A stretch of DNA of 64,000 nucleotides from Oscillospiraceae bacterium. Lineage in GTDB: Bacteria > Bacillota > Clostridia > Oscillospirales > Oscillospiraceae. Position 1 is the stretch's first letter. Every line of letters starts with the position of its first letter. A program made the translations under genes and the position numbers. The stretch is from contig JAFRQP010000098.1 of the NCBI GenBank assembly GCA_017428565.1, positions 1 to 64,000 on the forward strand. Direction: 5' to 3'. Of the stretch, positions 33,342-41,851 are shown one piece after another. Below the pieces are notes generated by a model. The model was not told the DNA's origin, ran no database searches, and worked only from the letters and a program-made list of their open reading frames with translations.

Positions 33342-34550
33342 ATGAAGTTTGACACCAGGAACAAAAAACCGAAACTGTATAATCTTTTGATCCAGACCCT
33401 TTTCATAGGGGCGATCCTGTATCTGCTGATGCGCGGCGGCGTCCATCGCTACGCGCTTCCCATCGGCGTGCTGCTTTCGGTGTTTTTCCTCGCTGCGGTG
33501 ATCCAGCTGGTCGCGGCGTTTTTCAAGCAGATCCAGTACAATCCCTATTCCTACAACACCATCTATTACATGGGCTTTGCGCTGTTCCTGCTGGCGGTGT
33601 GGCTGATGCTGGTCTATGTGCTCGTGCAGATGCTCCGCTACCCGGAGCTCTATCGGGCGCGGGAGATCCTGCATATCCTGCTGGTCTCGGCCAAGTATTA
33701 CATGCTCTTCACCTCGCCCTTTCTGCTGGCCTTCTCGGCGGCGCTGTGCGTCTCCAACATCTCGCTGATCCGGCACGAGGGACGCCGCCTTGTCAACATC
33801 CTCGGCATCATCCTCTCCTTCCTCCTGGTGGGCGGGCTGCTGTTCCTCTTCTTTTTTGACCGCTATGTTTCCGGCAGCGAACGGGAGGTGATGATCCACG
33901 ATCTGATCATCAATCTCTTCGCCGCGGTTTACCTGTATTTCGAGTGCATGCTGATCGGCGCCATCGTGGCGGACAGCATCGCGGCCAGGCACGAGCCGGA
34001 GCCGGATAAGGATTTCATCATCATCCTGGGCTGCGGCATCCGGAAGGACGGGACCCCCTCGCCGCTGCTGCGGGGGAGGATCGAGCGCGCGCTGGCCTTC
34101 GCGGACAAGCAGAAGGCCCAAACGGGAAAGGAGCCGGTTTTCGTCACCTCCGGAGGACAGGGGCCGGACGAGCCGATCTCCGAGAGCGCGTCCATGAAGC
34201 GCTGGCTGCTGCAGCAGGGCGTGCCGGAAGAGCGGATCATCGAGGAGGACCGCTCCACGGACACCCTGGAAAACATGAAGTTCTCCAAGGAAAAGATCTG
34301 GGAGCGAAACCCCGAGGGGAAGGTGGCCTTCTCCACCACCAACTATCATGTGTTCCGCAGCGGCCTCTGCGCCCGGCGGGTGAAGATGCGCGCGGTGGGC
34401 ATGGGCGCGAAGACCAGGTGGTATTTCTGGCCCAACGCCGCGGTGCGCGAGTTCGTCGGCCTGCTGACGGAGCATCGGGGAAAGCAGGCGCTGATCTTCG
34501 GCGGCCTGATTGCGGCCTATACGCTGCTGACGCTGCAGGCCTATGCCTGA
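33342..34550 (+). CDS. YdcF family (DUF218) membrane protein
   Basis: This 402-aa protein has about six N-terminal transmembrane segments (residues 13-215) followed by a DUF218 domain from about residue 224: FIIILGCGIRKDG, VTSGGQGPDE, SASMKRWLL, IEEDRSTDTLENM and STTNYHVFRSG. A last hydrophobic segment is at the C-terminus. DUF218 proteins such as SanA and ElyC affect envelope integrity and peptidoglycan or lipid-carrier handling, but their chemistry is unsettled. GGAGG lies five bases before ATG. Confidence 0.88.
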   Translation: MKFDTRNKKPKLYNLLIQTLFIGAILYLLMRGGVHRYALPIGVLLSVFFLAAVIQLVAAFFKQIQYNPYSYNTIYYMGFALFLLAVWLMLVYVLVQMLRYPELYRAREILHILLVSAKYYMLFTSPFLLAFSAALCVSNISLIRHEGRRLVNILGIILSFLLVGGLLFLFFFDRYVSGSEREVMIHDLIINLFAAVYLYFECMLIGAIVADSIAARHEPEPDKDFIIILGCGIRKDGTPSPLLRGRIERALAFADKQKAQTGKEPVFVTSGGQGPDEPISESASMKRWLLQQGVPEERIIEEDRSTDTLENMKFSKEKIWERNPEGKVAFSTTNYHVFRSGLCARRVKMRAVGMGAKTRWYFWPNAAVREFVGLLTEHRGKQALIFGGLIAAYTLLTLQAYA

Positions 34551-34646
34551 AAACCGCTTTTTTGCGGACACGGTTCCGGCCCCCGGAGCGGGCCCGCGCC
34601 GCGCGAAAAAAGCTGTTTCGCGCAGGAAAAAAAGAAAGCGTCGCTC

Positions 34647-34675
34647 TTGATTTTTCAAGAAAACCGTGATAACAT
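34647..34675 (+). promoter_or_regulatory. Promoter of 707-aa dockerin protein operon
   Basis: TTGATT (34647-34652), a 17-bp spacer and TAACAT (34670-34675) with the extended -10 sequence TGA. The same GTGAT context precedes the -10 of the gene at 42996. Confidence 0.5.
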
Positions 34676-34724
34676 CATACATGTATATCTGTGCCTAAAT
34701 CTTTATAGGCGGATAGTTTGACCC

Positions 34725-34783
34725 GGAGGAAGCGACGGAAGGCCAGTGGCCGCGCCTCCCTCGGGGGGGGAATGAGAAGGAGG
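34725..34783 (+). promoter_or_regulatory. Candidate RNA switch in leader (copy A)
   Basis: Within the ~110-nt leader, GGAGG (34725-34729) and the ribosome site GGAGG (34779-34783) can each pair with one CCTCC (34755-34759). Pairing with the first frees translation; pairing with the second hides the ribosome site. The flanking pattern GGAGGAnGCGnCGG...GCGCCTCCnTCGG recurs in the leader of the gene at 42996. Confidence 0.4.
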
Positions 34784-34790
34784 ACGAGCT

Positions 34791-36914
34791 ATGCGGACAA
34801 AACGGATTTTAGCTTCCCTTTTGGTCCTGATGATGCTTTTCACACTGATGCCGGCCTTTGCACTGGCAGAAGGGGAAGAGGAAGAAATCGAGCCTGTTCT
34901 GGTTGAAGAAGAGACTCCCGAGCCGGAAGCCGAGGAGCCGGAAGCCATTCCGGAGCCCGAGGACGAGCCCGAGGACGAGCCTGTTGCCTATGACCTGTGG
35001 GTCTGCGGCGAGCAGGTGACTGACGAAAACAAGAACAAGATCGCAGGTTCTTTTGGCTTGAGGTTCGATCCGGCCACTTCGACGCTTACCATTGCTGGTA
35101 ATGTCGGAGCTGCCCTGAACAATCCCGCAAACCTCACCAACGGCGCGGTGATCTACTCCGAGTTGCCGGAGCTGACGATTACCACCGGCGTTGACTTTAT
35201 TTTCACGTCCGACACCGCGGAAAAGCTGATCTACGTCAACGGCGGTAATTTGACGCTGAAGAAGACTTCCACCAATAGACTGATCCTCAGCTCTTCCTCT
35301 GCCAATTATGGGATCTACGTTTCGGGCGGCAATTTGACCATCGATTGTCATCTGGATCTGACGGCCCCCGCGGCGGAGTACGGTATCTGCGTTGAGAACG
35401 GCGACCTTGTGCTGGACAATATTCTGAACAAGGCGCCCGTTGTCTTCCTCCATGAGATGAAGAACGGCGTCGGCATTTTCAACGGCAAGGTCAGCGGCTC
35501 CACCAGCGCTTCCAGCAGCACCATTCCCAATGATTCCGGTAAAAATGAGCTTTTCTCGGCTCCGACACTTTATGGCGTTGGTGTTGAAGAAGCCGTGGTT
35601 GCGACTGACGGCGACTTGAATCTCGCCGGCAGACTGACGATCAGATCCGCCACTGCCGTGTACGGGGCCTATGCGCCCAACGGCAAGGTGAACTCCGATT
35701 GTGACCTGAGAGTGAGCCTGACAGGCGATGCCGGTGATGCGGCTGTTTTCTGCCAGACAGGCTTCGCCGCCAGCGGGAAACTGGATGTTAACGCCGGGGG
35801 AAATAACGGCTTTGCTGTCAAGTCCATGAATGGACCGGTCAGCATTACTTGTGAAACTGCCAATATTTCCGGCGTCGAGACCGGTATCTACTGCGGCAGC
35901 GGTGACGTTACGATTCCTGGCTCTGTCAGCCTTTATTCCCACTCCGCGTCTGTTTACGGCCTCTGCCCGGCTTCCGGCATCTACGCGGCCGACGGCAGCG
36001 TAACGGTTGGCACTGTGGGCTTCTTTGGCGGCGCCTCTTATGTCATCTATGCCAACGGCCCTGTCCATGTCACCGGCGATGTGTACATTGAGAACACCGG
36101 CGCGCTGCTGGGCGGCAATGGCATTAAGAGCACCCAGGGCATTGTCATCGAAGGCGATGCCACCATCGAGGCGATCAACTGCCTGATTTCTGAGGGTGAG
36201 GACGGCATCTGCATCAAGGGCAATGCGACCCTCACTGCCAACGGCAATTACGGCATCAACGCCACCAACGGGCCCGTCACCTTTGTCACCGGCATGTGGG
36301 ATGTGACCGCCGGCACCGCGGCCATCCAGGCCAAGGAAGGCATCGTGATCTCCGCCGGTTATGGCGTGACCCTCCCCGAGGGCGGCAAGGTCGCCCAGGT
36401 CGACGGCTTCTACACCGTCACAAAGGCTGACGGCGTCACCGTCGCCAAACACGCCATCATCGAAGAGAAGGAAGAGGAGACCATCACCGTGACCTTCGAT
36501 GCCGGCGAGGGCGCTGTGGATCCCGAGACGATGGACATTACTGCCGGCGCCGCCATCGGCGAGCTGCCTGAGCCCACCCGTGAGGGCGGCTGGGTGTTCA
36601 TGGGCTGGTATATGGAGCCTGCCGCCACCGCCTTTGACATCTGCCAGGGCACCAAAGTGACGGAGGAAACGACCTTCGATGCGAACACCAAGGTCTACGC
36701 CCACTGGCGCCTGCCCGGCGACGTGAACGGGGACGGCAATGTGGACGGCACGGACGTGACGCTGCTGGCCACCTACGTGAAGGCCGGCGGCCTGAACGTG
36801 AAGATCGTGCCCTACTCCGGCGACGTGAACGGCGACGACAATGTGGACGGCACGGACGTGACCCTGCTTGCCACCTTTGTCAAGGCCAACGGCCTGAACG
36901 TCGTGATCCACTGA
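34791..36914 (+). CDS. Secreted dockerin protein with beta-helix-like repeats (707 aa)
   Basis: A signal peptide (residues 1-26) is followed by an acidic Glu/Pro-rich linker (27-63). A YDLWVCGEQVTDENKNKI module opens a long stretch of short beta repeats of the type 'ANGPVHVTGDVYIENTG', probably a beta-helix. A bacterial-repeat (Flg_new/InlB-type) module with GWVFMGWYMEP spans about 565-640. The C-terminus (643-707) has two dockerin calcium loops, DVNGDGNVDGTD and DVNGDDNVDGTD. No catalytic motif and no LPXTG signal are visible. It lies 50 bp ahead of the cohesin protein and should bind such a domain. The signal peptide and leader are paralogous to the gene at 42996. Confidence 0.8.
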   Translation: MRTKRILASLLVLMMLFTLMPAFALAEGEEEEIEPVLVEEETPEPEAEEPEAIPEPEDEPEDEPVAYDLWVCGEQVTDENKNKIAGSFGLRFDPATSTLTIAGNVGAALNNPANLTNGAVIYSELPELTITTGVDFIFTSDTAEKLIYVNGGNLTLKKTSTNRLILSSSSANYGIYVSGGNLTIDCHLDLTAPAAEYGICVENGDLVLDNILNKAPVVFLHEMKNGVGIFNGKVSGSTSASSSTIPNDSGKNELFSAPTLYGVGVEEAVVATDGDLNLAGRLTIRSATAVYGAYAPNGKVNSDCDLRVSLTGDAGDAAVFCQTGFAASGKLDVNAGGNNGFAVKSMNGPVSITCETANISGVETGIYCGSGDVTIPGSVSLYSHSASVYGLCPASGIYAADGSVTVGTVGFFGGASYVIYANGPVHVTGDVYIENTGALLGGNGIKSTQGIVIEGDATIEAINCLISEGEDGICIKGNATLTANGNYGINATNGPVTFVTGMWDVTAGTAAIQAKEGIVISAGYGVTLPEGGKVAQVDGFYTVTKADGVTVAKHAIIEEKEEETITVTFDAGEGAVDPETMDITAGAAIGELPEPTREGGWVFMGWYMEPAATAFDICQGTKVTEETTFDANTKVYAHWRLPGDVNGDGNVDGTDVTLLATYVKAGGLNVKIVPYSGDVNGDDNVDGTDVTLLATFVKANGLNVVIH

Positions 36915-36964
36915 TCCTGTAGAAAGCAAAAAAACTGCGATAATTTGATTAGGAGGAAGAGTAC

Positions 36965-38725
36965 ATGAAGAGAATTGTTTGTCTTGTGTTGAGCGCTGTC
37001 TTGCTCCTGGGCTTGATCGGCGTTGGGGCCAGCGCGGAAGGTAAGCTGCAGCTGGTGGTGACCGGCGGCACGGCTGCTCCCGGCGAAACAGTCGAGGTGG
37101 TTCTGAGCGCGGAGAACAACCCGGGCCTGAAGGGCATTCATTGCCTGGTCGACTATGACGACACCGTGCTGATCTATAAGGGCTACGAGGCTTTGACCCC
37201 TCCGCCCGATGAAGATGGAAATCAACACACATGGTCATATGCAAAAAAAACGCATGATCTGATGTGGTACTTTGACGGCATCACAGAAGATTATCAGATG
37301 ATGACTTACGACGATGAGGGGCTTATCAAACTGCGCTTCCAGGTGGCGGAGGACGCCGCTCCCGGCGAGTACCCTGTTACGCTGAAGTTCGAGTCCAGTT
37401 ATCATTCCGTCACCGTTGTGAGGGACAACTACACTTATAGCCTTTCTTCTGACGAGTACGAGATCGTTGCGGGCTCCGTGACCGTTCCCGGGTCCGAGAC
37501 CCTGGAAGACGGCTACTACCTGATCGGCCAGAACGGCTGGACGGTGGACGACATCGACCCCGAGCAGAAGTTTGTGTCGAACCCGAGCAACAGCGACGAG
37601 TTCCTGCTGGAGACTAATCTGGCCGAGGGCGATGGGATCAAGGTCGTCAAGGTCGAGAACGGCGCTATCACCGGCTGGTATCCCGACGGCGTTGACAACC
37701 AGTACATCGTGGACAAGGCCCACTCCGGCACCAAGACCATCTACTTCCACCCCTGGTATGCCGATGGCTGGGCAGACTTCGGCGGCTACATCTGGATTGA
37801 CGCTCCCGTGCACACCGCCGAGGTCTACGGCTCCAGCCTGAGCCTGAAGGGCGACATCGGCCTGAACTTCTTCCTGATCCTGCCCGGAGAGCTGCAGCAG
37901 GATACCGGCGCTTATGTGATCCTGAAGAACACGGCGGATGGGACCTCTATGAAGCTCATGATCTCCGAGGCGACCACCCGCACGGTCGATGATAACGGGA
38001 CCCAGATCAAAGTGTACCAGTTCTCCGTCAAGCTGGCCGCCAAGCAGATGACCGAAAAGGTCGAGCTGCGTGTCTATAACGGCGAGGGCGAGCAGGTGAA
38101 TCTTGTCAACCACACCACCAACGAGAATGTGACCGAGACCGGCTACCTGTACTCCGTCCAGGATTACGTGGAGAAGGTGCATGCGAACAGCACCGATGCG
38201 AAGCTGATCGCCCTGGTGGACGCCATGCTCGATTACGGCGCCCTGGCCCAGATCAACTTCAATTACAACACGGGCAACATCCCCGAAGTGAAGGCGAATC
38301 TGGATGAGGTGACCGCGGACACCCTGGCGAAGTATCAGGAGAAGGTCACCGTGGGCACCGTTCCCGGCCTGACCTATTACGGCACCAGCCTGGTGACGGA
38401 ATCCACCACCGAGATCAACGTGTACTTCACCCCGGACGAGGGCAGCGAGCTTGCCGACTTCACCTTCAAGGTGGGCACCAAGGTCTATACGCCTGTTGAG
38501 AAGGACGGGATGTGGATGATCAAGATCCCGAACATCGCGGCCAAGGATCTGGACAAGAGCTACACCGTGACGGTGAGCACCGCCGAGGGCAAGGTCGTGA
38601 CGGTGAAGACCTGCGCGCTGAGCTACGCCTACAAGGTCGTCAACAAGGGCACGGACGAGGCTCTTGTGAATCTGGTCAAGGGGCTGTATCTGTACAACCA
38701 GGCGGCCAACGCCTACTTCGGCTGA
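36965..38725 (+). CDS. Secreted cohesin-domain protein with CBM-like module (586 aa)
   Basis: A signal peptide (1-24) leads into a cohesin-like domain (about 27-172): LQLVVTGGTAAPGETVEV, GLKGIHCLVDYDDTVLIYKG and DEGLIKLRFQV follow the type I pattern. A module at about 178-283 (DGYYLIGQNGWTVDD, WYPDG, YIWID) resembles starch-binding-type modules and recurs in the 957-aa dockerin protein. The last 300 residues form a domain I do not recognise, with GSSLSLKGDIGLNFF and DAMLDYGALAQ. There is no LPXTG, SLH or membrane anchor, so attachment may depend on the C-terminal domain. AGGAGG precedes ATG. A 42-aa peptide gene follows 17 bp later. Confidence 0.78.
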   Translation: MKRIVCLVLSAVLLLGLIGVGASAEGKLQLVVTGGTAAPGETVEVVLSAENNPGLKGIHCLVDYDDTVLIYKGYEALTPPPDEDGNQHTWSYAKKTHDLMWYFDGITEDYQMMTYDDEGLIKLRFQVAEDAAPGEYPVTLKFESSYHSVTVVRDNYTYSLSSDEYEIVAGSVTVPGSETLEDGYYLIGQNGWTVDDIDPEQKFVSNPSNSDEFLLETNLAEGDGIKVVKVENGAITGWYPDGVDNQYIVDKAHSGTKTIYFHPWYADGWADFGGYIWIDAPVHTAEVYGSSLSLKGDIGLNFFLILPGELQQDTGAYVILKNTADGTSMKLMISEATTRTVDDNGTQIKVYQFSVKLAAKQMTEKVELRVYNGEGEQVNLVNHTTNENVTETGYLYSVQDYVEKVHANSTDAKLIALVDAMLDYGALAQINFNYNTGNIPEVKANLDEVTADTLAKYQEKVTVGTVPGLTYYGTSLVTESTTEINVYFTPDEGSELADFTFKVGTKVYTPVEKDGMWMIKIPNIAAKDLDKSYTVTVSTAEGKVVTVKTCALSYAYKVVNKGTDEALVNLVKGLYLYNQAANAYFG

Positions 38726-38742
38726 TAGGAGGATTGAAAAAC

Positions 38743-38871
38743 ATGAAGTATATGAGACCTGAAATGGAGTTTGTCCGCTTCACGAACCAGGACATTCTCA
38801 CGGAGAGCAATGATACCCCCATCTTCCCCGCTGAGATCGGTGAAGAGCCCGCGAGTTTTGACCAGCCCTGA
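38743..38871 (+). CDS. Small acidic peptide (42 aa) in cohesin operon
   Basis: This short gene has a strong AGGAGG site 9 nt before ATG and lies 17 bp after the cohesin gene, ahead of a terminator. The peptide begins MKYMRPEMEFVRF and continues QDILTESND, then an acidic proline-containing tail. It has no signal peptide or membrane segment. Short peptides with a PEMEVV-F-EDVI pattern occur in other Clostridia, from memory, and their function is not established to my knowledge. It could be a precursor peptide, a chaperone-like partner or a regulator. Confidence 0.65.
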   Translation: MKYMRPEMEFVRFTNQDILTESNDTPIFPAEIGEEPASFDQP

Positions 38872-38905
38872 GGCGAGACGGCTTCCGAAAAAACAATGAA
38901 CTGCG

Positions 38906-38941
38906 AAAAGCGGCAGGACGATCCTTCGTCCTGCCGCTTTT
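38906..38941 (+). terminator. Terminator of dockerin-cohesin-peptide operon
   Basis: A perfect 16-bp stem (38906-38921 with 38926-38941), the right arm ending in T residues with more T after it. Confidence 0.85.
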
Positions 38942-39077
38942 CCCCGTTTGGCCCGGGATCCGCTCCGCACCCTCGAAACCGGCGCGGGGAACATGCGGTC
39001 CCCGATTGGCCCCCAGCCCGGATCGAGCGGGGGAGCAGCCCAGCGAACCATTAAAATGAAAAAAACGGTTAAAACAT

Positions 39078-39106
39078 TTGCGTATGCCGCATTGTGATGG
39101 TATAGT
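39078..39106 (+). promoter_or_regulatory. Promoter of STAS/kinase operon
   Basis: TTGCGT (39078-39083), a 17-bp spacer and TATAGT (39101-39106), about 60 bp before the first gene. The rest of 38942-39168 shows no gene. Confidence 0.6.
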
Positions 39107-39168
39107 ATCAATAGGATTATGTGCATTGCGCTTCCTCGCAACATACAACTGCAAAAGGAGAGAGAATC

Positions 39169-39468
39169 ATGCTGAATCTCATCAAAACCGAAGAAAACAG
39201 GGGAATCCGCCTCGCTCTGGAGGGACGGCTGGATACCTATTCTGCGCCCGTACTGGAAAAAGAGCTGCAGGGCCTGCTTCCCGATACCAATGCGCTGACC
39301 ATGGATTTTGCCGGGCTGGACTATATTTCCTCCGCCGGACTTCGCGTTCTTCTCATGGCGCAGAAGTCCCTCGGCAAGCGGGGCACGCTGAAGATCTGCA
39401 ACGTGAACGAGCCGATCATGGAGATCTTTGAGGTCACCGGCTTTGCGGAGATCCTGAGTTTTGCATAA
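39169..39468 (+). CDS. STAS domain protein, anti-sigma factor antagonist type
   Basis: This 99-aa single STAS domain follows the SpoIIAA/RsbV pattern. The segment LDYISSAGLRVLL (residues 50-62) holds the serine (S55) that partner-switch kinases phosphorylate. ATG 39169 with AAAGGAG upstream is the evident start; an upstream in-frame ATG lacks a site. No sigma factor is adjacent. It heads an operon with an unknown gene and a STAS-kinase-ATPase fusion whose ATPase domain is the natural partner for it. It may be the free antagonist of that module. Confidence 0.88.
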   Translation: MLNLIKTEENRGIRLALEGRLDTYSAPVLEKELQGLLPDTNALTMDFAGLDYISSAGLRVLLMAQKSLGKRGTLKICNVNEPIMEIFEVTGFAEILSFA

Positions 39469-39539
39469 GCGATCTTCGCTGTCGCCGCCGGCGTCTGTCC
39501 GTGCGAAAAAGCAATATGCAGAGAAAAGAGGAGAATGCA

Positions 39540-40211
39540 ATGAAGGAACATCAAGATCTGGGCCTGCTTTTGAAGGAGGCACTTTCCGCCCGGTTTCCGC
39601 TTCGGCAGCAGGATCTCGGCGCGGACGCCCATCTGAAAAAGAAGGGCATGGTCTTTGACACGGAGGCTTATACGGTCGAGGGGATCGGCCATTTGTGCGT
39701 GCTGCGCATGAAAGCCATGCTGGGCCTGATGAAGATGGAGACGGTGGTGCTCTCCAGCTTCCAGCGGGATATGCCGCTGCTCAATCTGGACTGGGTCAGC
39801 GCCATGGGCAAGGAGACCCAGATCGCCGAGCTCTATGACGTGCAGCTGCAGCCCTGTCCCGCGGAATTTCTGGACGCGTTTCAGCGCGTTTCGGATCGGG
39901 ACGCGGACCTGCAGGACTATGCATCGGGCAAGGAGCATTGGTATGACGCCATCCTCTACCCCTGCTCCTATCATAAAACCGGGAAAGGCGTTTCCGGGCG
40001 CCTTTCCGCCGCGGCGGAGAGCTGTATCCGCTGCTTTGCGGAGCAGCTGGACGCAGCGCCGTCCTGCGATCCGGAGGCGAAGAGAGCGAAAGTGCGGACC
40101 TTTGCCGAGACTCTGGCCTCCCGGGGCGGCCCGGCTGTGGACCAGATGACGAAACTCTTTGGAAAAGAAACGGCAGAACGCTTGATACTGCGCCATATGT
40201 ATGGCGTCTGA
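39540..40211 (+). CDS. Unrecognised protein in STAS/kinase operon
   Basis: This 223-aa protein has no signal peptide or membrane segment and is presumably cytosolic. I do not recognise it. Visible features are GIGHLCVLRMKAMLGLMKME, SSFQRDMPLLNLDWVSAMGK (charged core), EHWYDAILYPCSYHKTGK and a C-terminal DQMTKLFGKETAERLILRHM. It has several cysteines but no metal-binding pattern. ATG 39540 is set by GAGGAG at 6-nt spacing. It lies between two STAS genes in one operon and may be the effector or sensor of that module. Confidence 0.75.
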   Translation: MKEHQDLGLLLKEALSARFPLRQQDLGADAHLKKKGMVFDTEAYTVEGIGHLCVLRMKAMLGLMKMETVVLSSFQRDMPLLNLDWVSAMGKETQIAELYDVQLQPCPAEFLDAFQRVSDRDADLQDYASGKEHWYDAILYPCSYHKTGKGVSGRLSAAAESCIRCFAEQLDAAPSCDPEAKRAKVRTFAETLASRGGPAVDQMTKLFGKETAERLILRHMYGV

Positions 40212-40229
40212 CAGGAAGGAAGCGCGAAG

Positions 40230-41783
40230 ATGACGATTATGCTCAAAGGGAGGATCGACTCCAACAACGCGGCCCAGATGGAAAAAGAGATTCTCCGGCA
40301 GCTGGAGGACAGCAAGGAAGAAAGCCTCGTCCTGGACGCCTCCGAGCTGGAGTATATCTCCAGCGCCGGGCTGCGCGTTCTGCTGCGGGTACGGAAGATT
40401 CACCCCGAGATGCGCATTGTCCAGGTGCATCCCGAGGTCTATGAGATCCTGGATATGACCGGCTTCACCGAGATGATGCAGGTGGAGAAGGCATACCGCG
40501 TGGTCTCCCTCGAGGGCTGCGAGGAGATCGGCCGCGGCGCCAACGGCAGGCTTTATCGCATCGACCAGGACAACGTGGTCAAGGTCTATAAAAACGCGGA
40601 CGCGCTGGAGGACATCCGGAACGAGCGGGAGAAGGCGAAGCTGGCGCTGATCCTGGGCATCCCCACGGCCATTTCCTACGACGTGGTCAAGGTGGGGGAG
40701 AGCTACGGCTCGGTTTTTGAGCTGCTGAACGCCCGCTCCTTTGCCAAGATCCTGGCCCGGGAGCCGGAAAAGATGGACTGGTGCGTGCAGGAGTTTGTCC
40801 GGTTGCTCAGAAAGATCCACGGCACCCTGGTGCCGCAGGGGAAGCTGCCGGATACCAGGGAAACCGCCATCGGCTGGGCGCGCTTCCTGCAGGACTATCT
40901 GCCGGAGGAGAAGGGCAAAAAGCTGCTCGCGCTCATCGAGGCTGTGCCCCACGACGACCACATGATCCACGGCGACTACCACACCCGGAATCTGGAGCTG
41001 CAGAACGACGAGGTGCTGCTCATCGACATGGACACCCTGGCGGTGGGCCATCCGATCTTTGAGCTGGGCAGCATGTACAACTCCTTTGTGGGCTTCTCGG
41101 AGGTCCATCACGAGGTCATTGAGAAGTTCCAGGGCTTTGACTATGTGACCGGACGGACCTTCTGGCGCAAGGCGCTGGCGGCCTATCTGGGCACAAACTG
41201 CCGGACAAAGATCCGGGAGGTGGAGGACAAGGCGCGGGTGGTCGGCTATACCCGCATCATCCGCCGCTCCATCCGGCGTTTCGGCCTGGACGATCCCTAT
41301 CGCCGTGAGGATTTCGACCACTGGAAGGCTGAGCTGCTGGAGCTGCTGGAGCATACGGACACCCTGCTCTTCAGTCCCAACGAGCTGGAGCTGCTTGCCG
41401 TTTCTGAGAATCTGGAGGAGCTGCAGTCTTTTGTGGAGGAGCGCCTGGAGGCGGCGGACTGCCCCATGCGGGCGCGGATGCAGATCGGCGTGGCGGTGGA
41501 GGAGATCTTTATCAACATCGCCAGCTATGCCTATGCCCCCGAGAAGGGAAAGGCCACGGTGCGCGTGGAGGTTTCGGAGGATCCCTTCGCGGTGACCATC
41601 ACCTTCCTGGATCACGGCGTGCCCTATGATCCGCTGGCCCGGCAGGACCCCAACGTCACCCTCTCTGCCGAGGAGCGGGAGATCGGCGGCCTGGGCATCT
41701 TCATGACCAAGAAGATCATGGACGATGTGGTCTACGAATACAGGAACGGGCAGAACATCCTGACGCTGAAGAAAAGGCTCTGA
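40230..41783 (+). CDS. STAS - APH-like kinase - RsbW-like ATPase fusion
   Basis: This 517-aa protein has three domains. Residues 1-88 are a STAS domain with LEYISSAGLRVLL (phosphorylatable S45). Residues 95-355 are an aminoglycoside-phosphotransferase/choline-kinase-like domain with GRGANGRLYRID (glycine loop), K118, HGDYHTRN (247-254, catalytic loop) and IDMD (265-268, metal site). Residues 385-517 are a GHKL anti-sigma-type ATPase with EEIFIN (N-box, E425/N429), DHGVPYDP (G1) and GGLGIFMTKK (G2). All motifs look intact, so both nucleotide-using domains should be active. Partner-switch systems normally use separate proteins. It follows the preceding gene by 18 bp. Confidence 0.88.
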   Translation: MTIMLKGRIDSNNAAQMEKEILRQLEDSKEESLVLDASELEYISSAGLRVLLRVRKIHPEMRIVQVHPEVYEILDMTGFTEMMQVEKAYRVVSLEGCEEIGRGANGRLYRIDQDNVVKVYKNADALEDIRNEREKAKLALILGIPTAISYDVVKVGESYGSVFELLNARSFAKILAREPEKMDWCVQEFVRLLRKIHGTLVPQGKLPDTRETAIGWARFLQDYLPEEKGKKLLALIEAVPHDDHMIHGDYHTRNLELQNDEVLLIDMDTLAVGHPIFELGSMYNSFVGFSEVHHEVIEKFQGFDYVTGRTFWRKALAAYLGTNCRTKIREVEDKARVVGYTRIIRRSIRRFGLDDPYRREDFDHWKAELLELLEHTDTLLFSPNELELLAVSENLEELQSFVEERLEAADCPMRARMQIGVAVEEIFINIASYAYAPEKGKATVRVEVSEDPFAVTITFLDHGVPYDPLARQDPNVTLSAEEREIGGLGIFMTKKIMDDVVYEYRNGQNILTLKKRL

Positions 41784-41851
41784 TTTGACGATCTGTCTAC
41801 GCGCTGCGGAGAGCGGAAAACACGGGAGGCTTGAAAAAGCCGGAGGGACAC

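Noticed and set aside
34725..34790. Known riboswitch class (c-di-GMP, THF, cobalamin or ZTP) in the dockerin leaders.
   Set aside because: No conserved core of these classes could be found by eye. Only the competing GGAGG/CCTCC pairing is supported.
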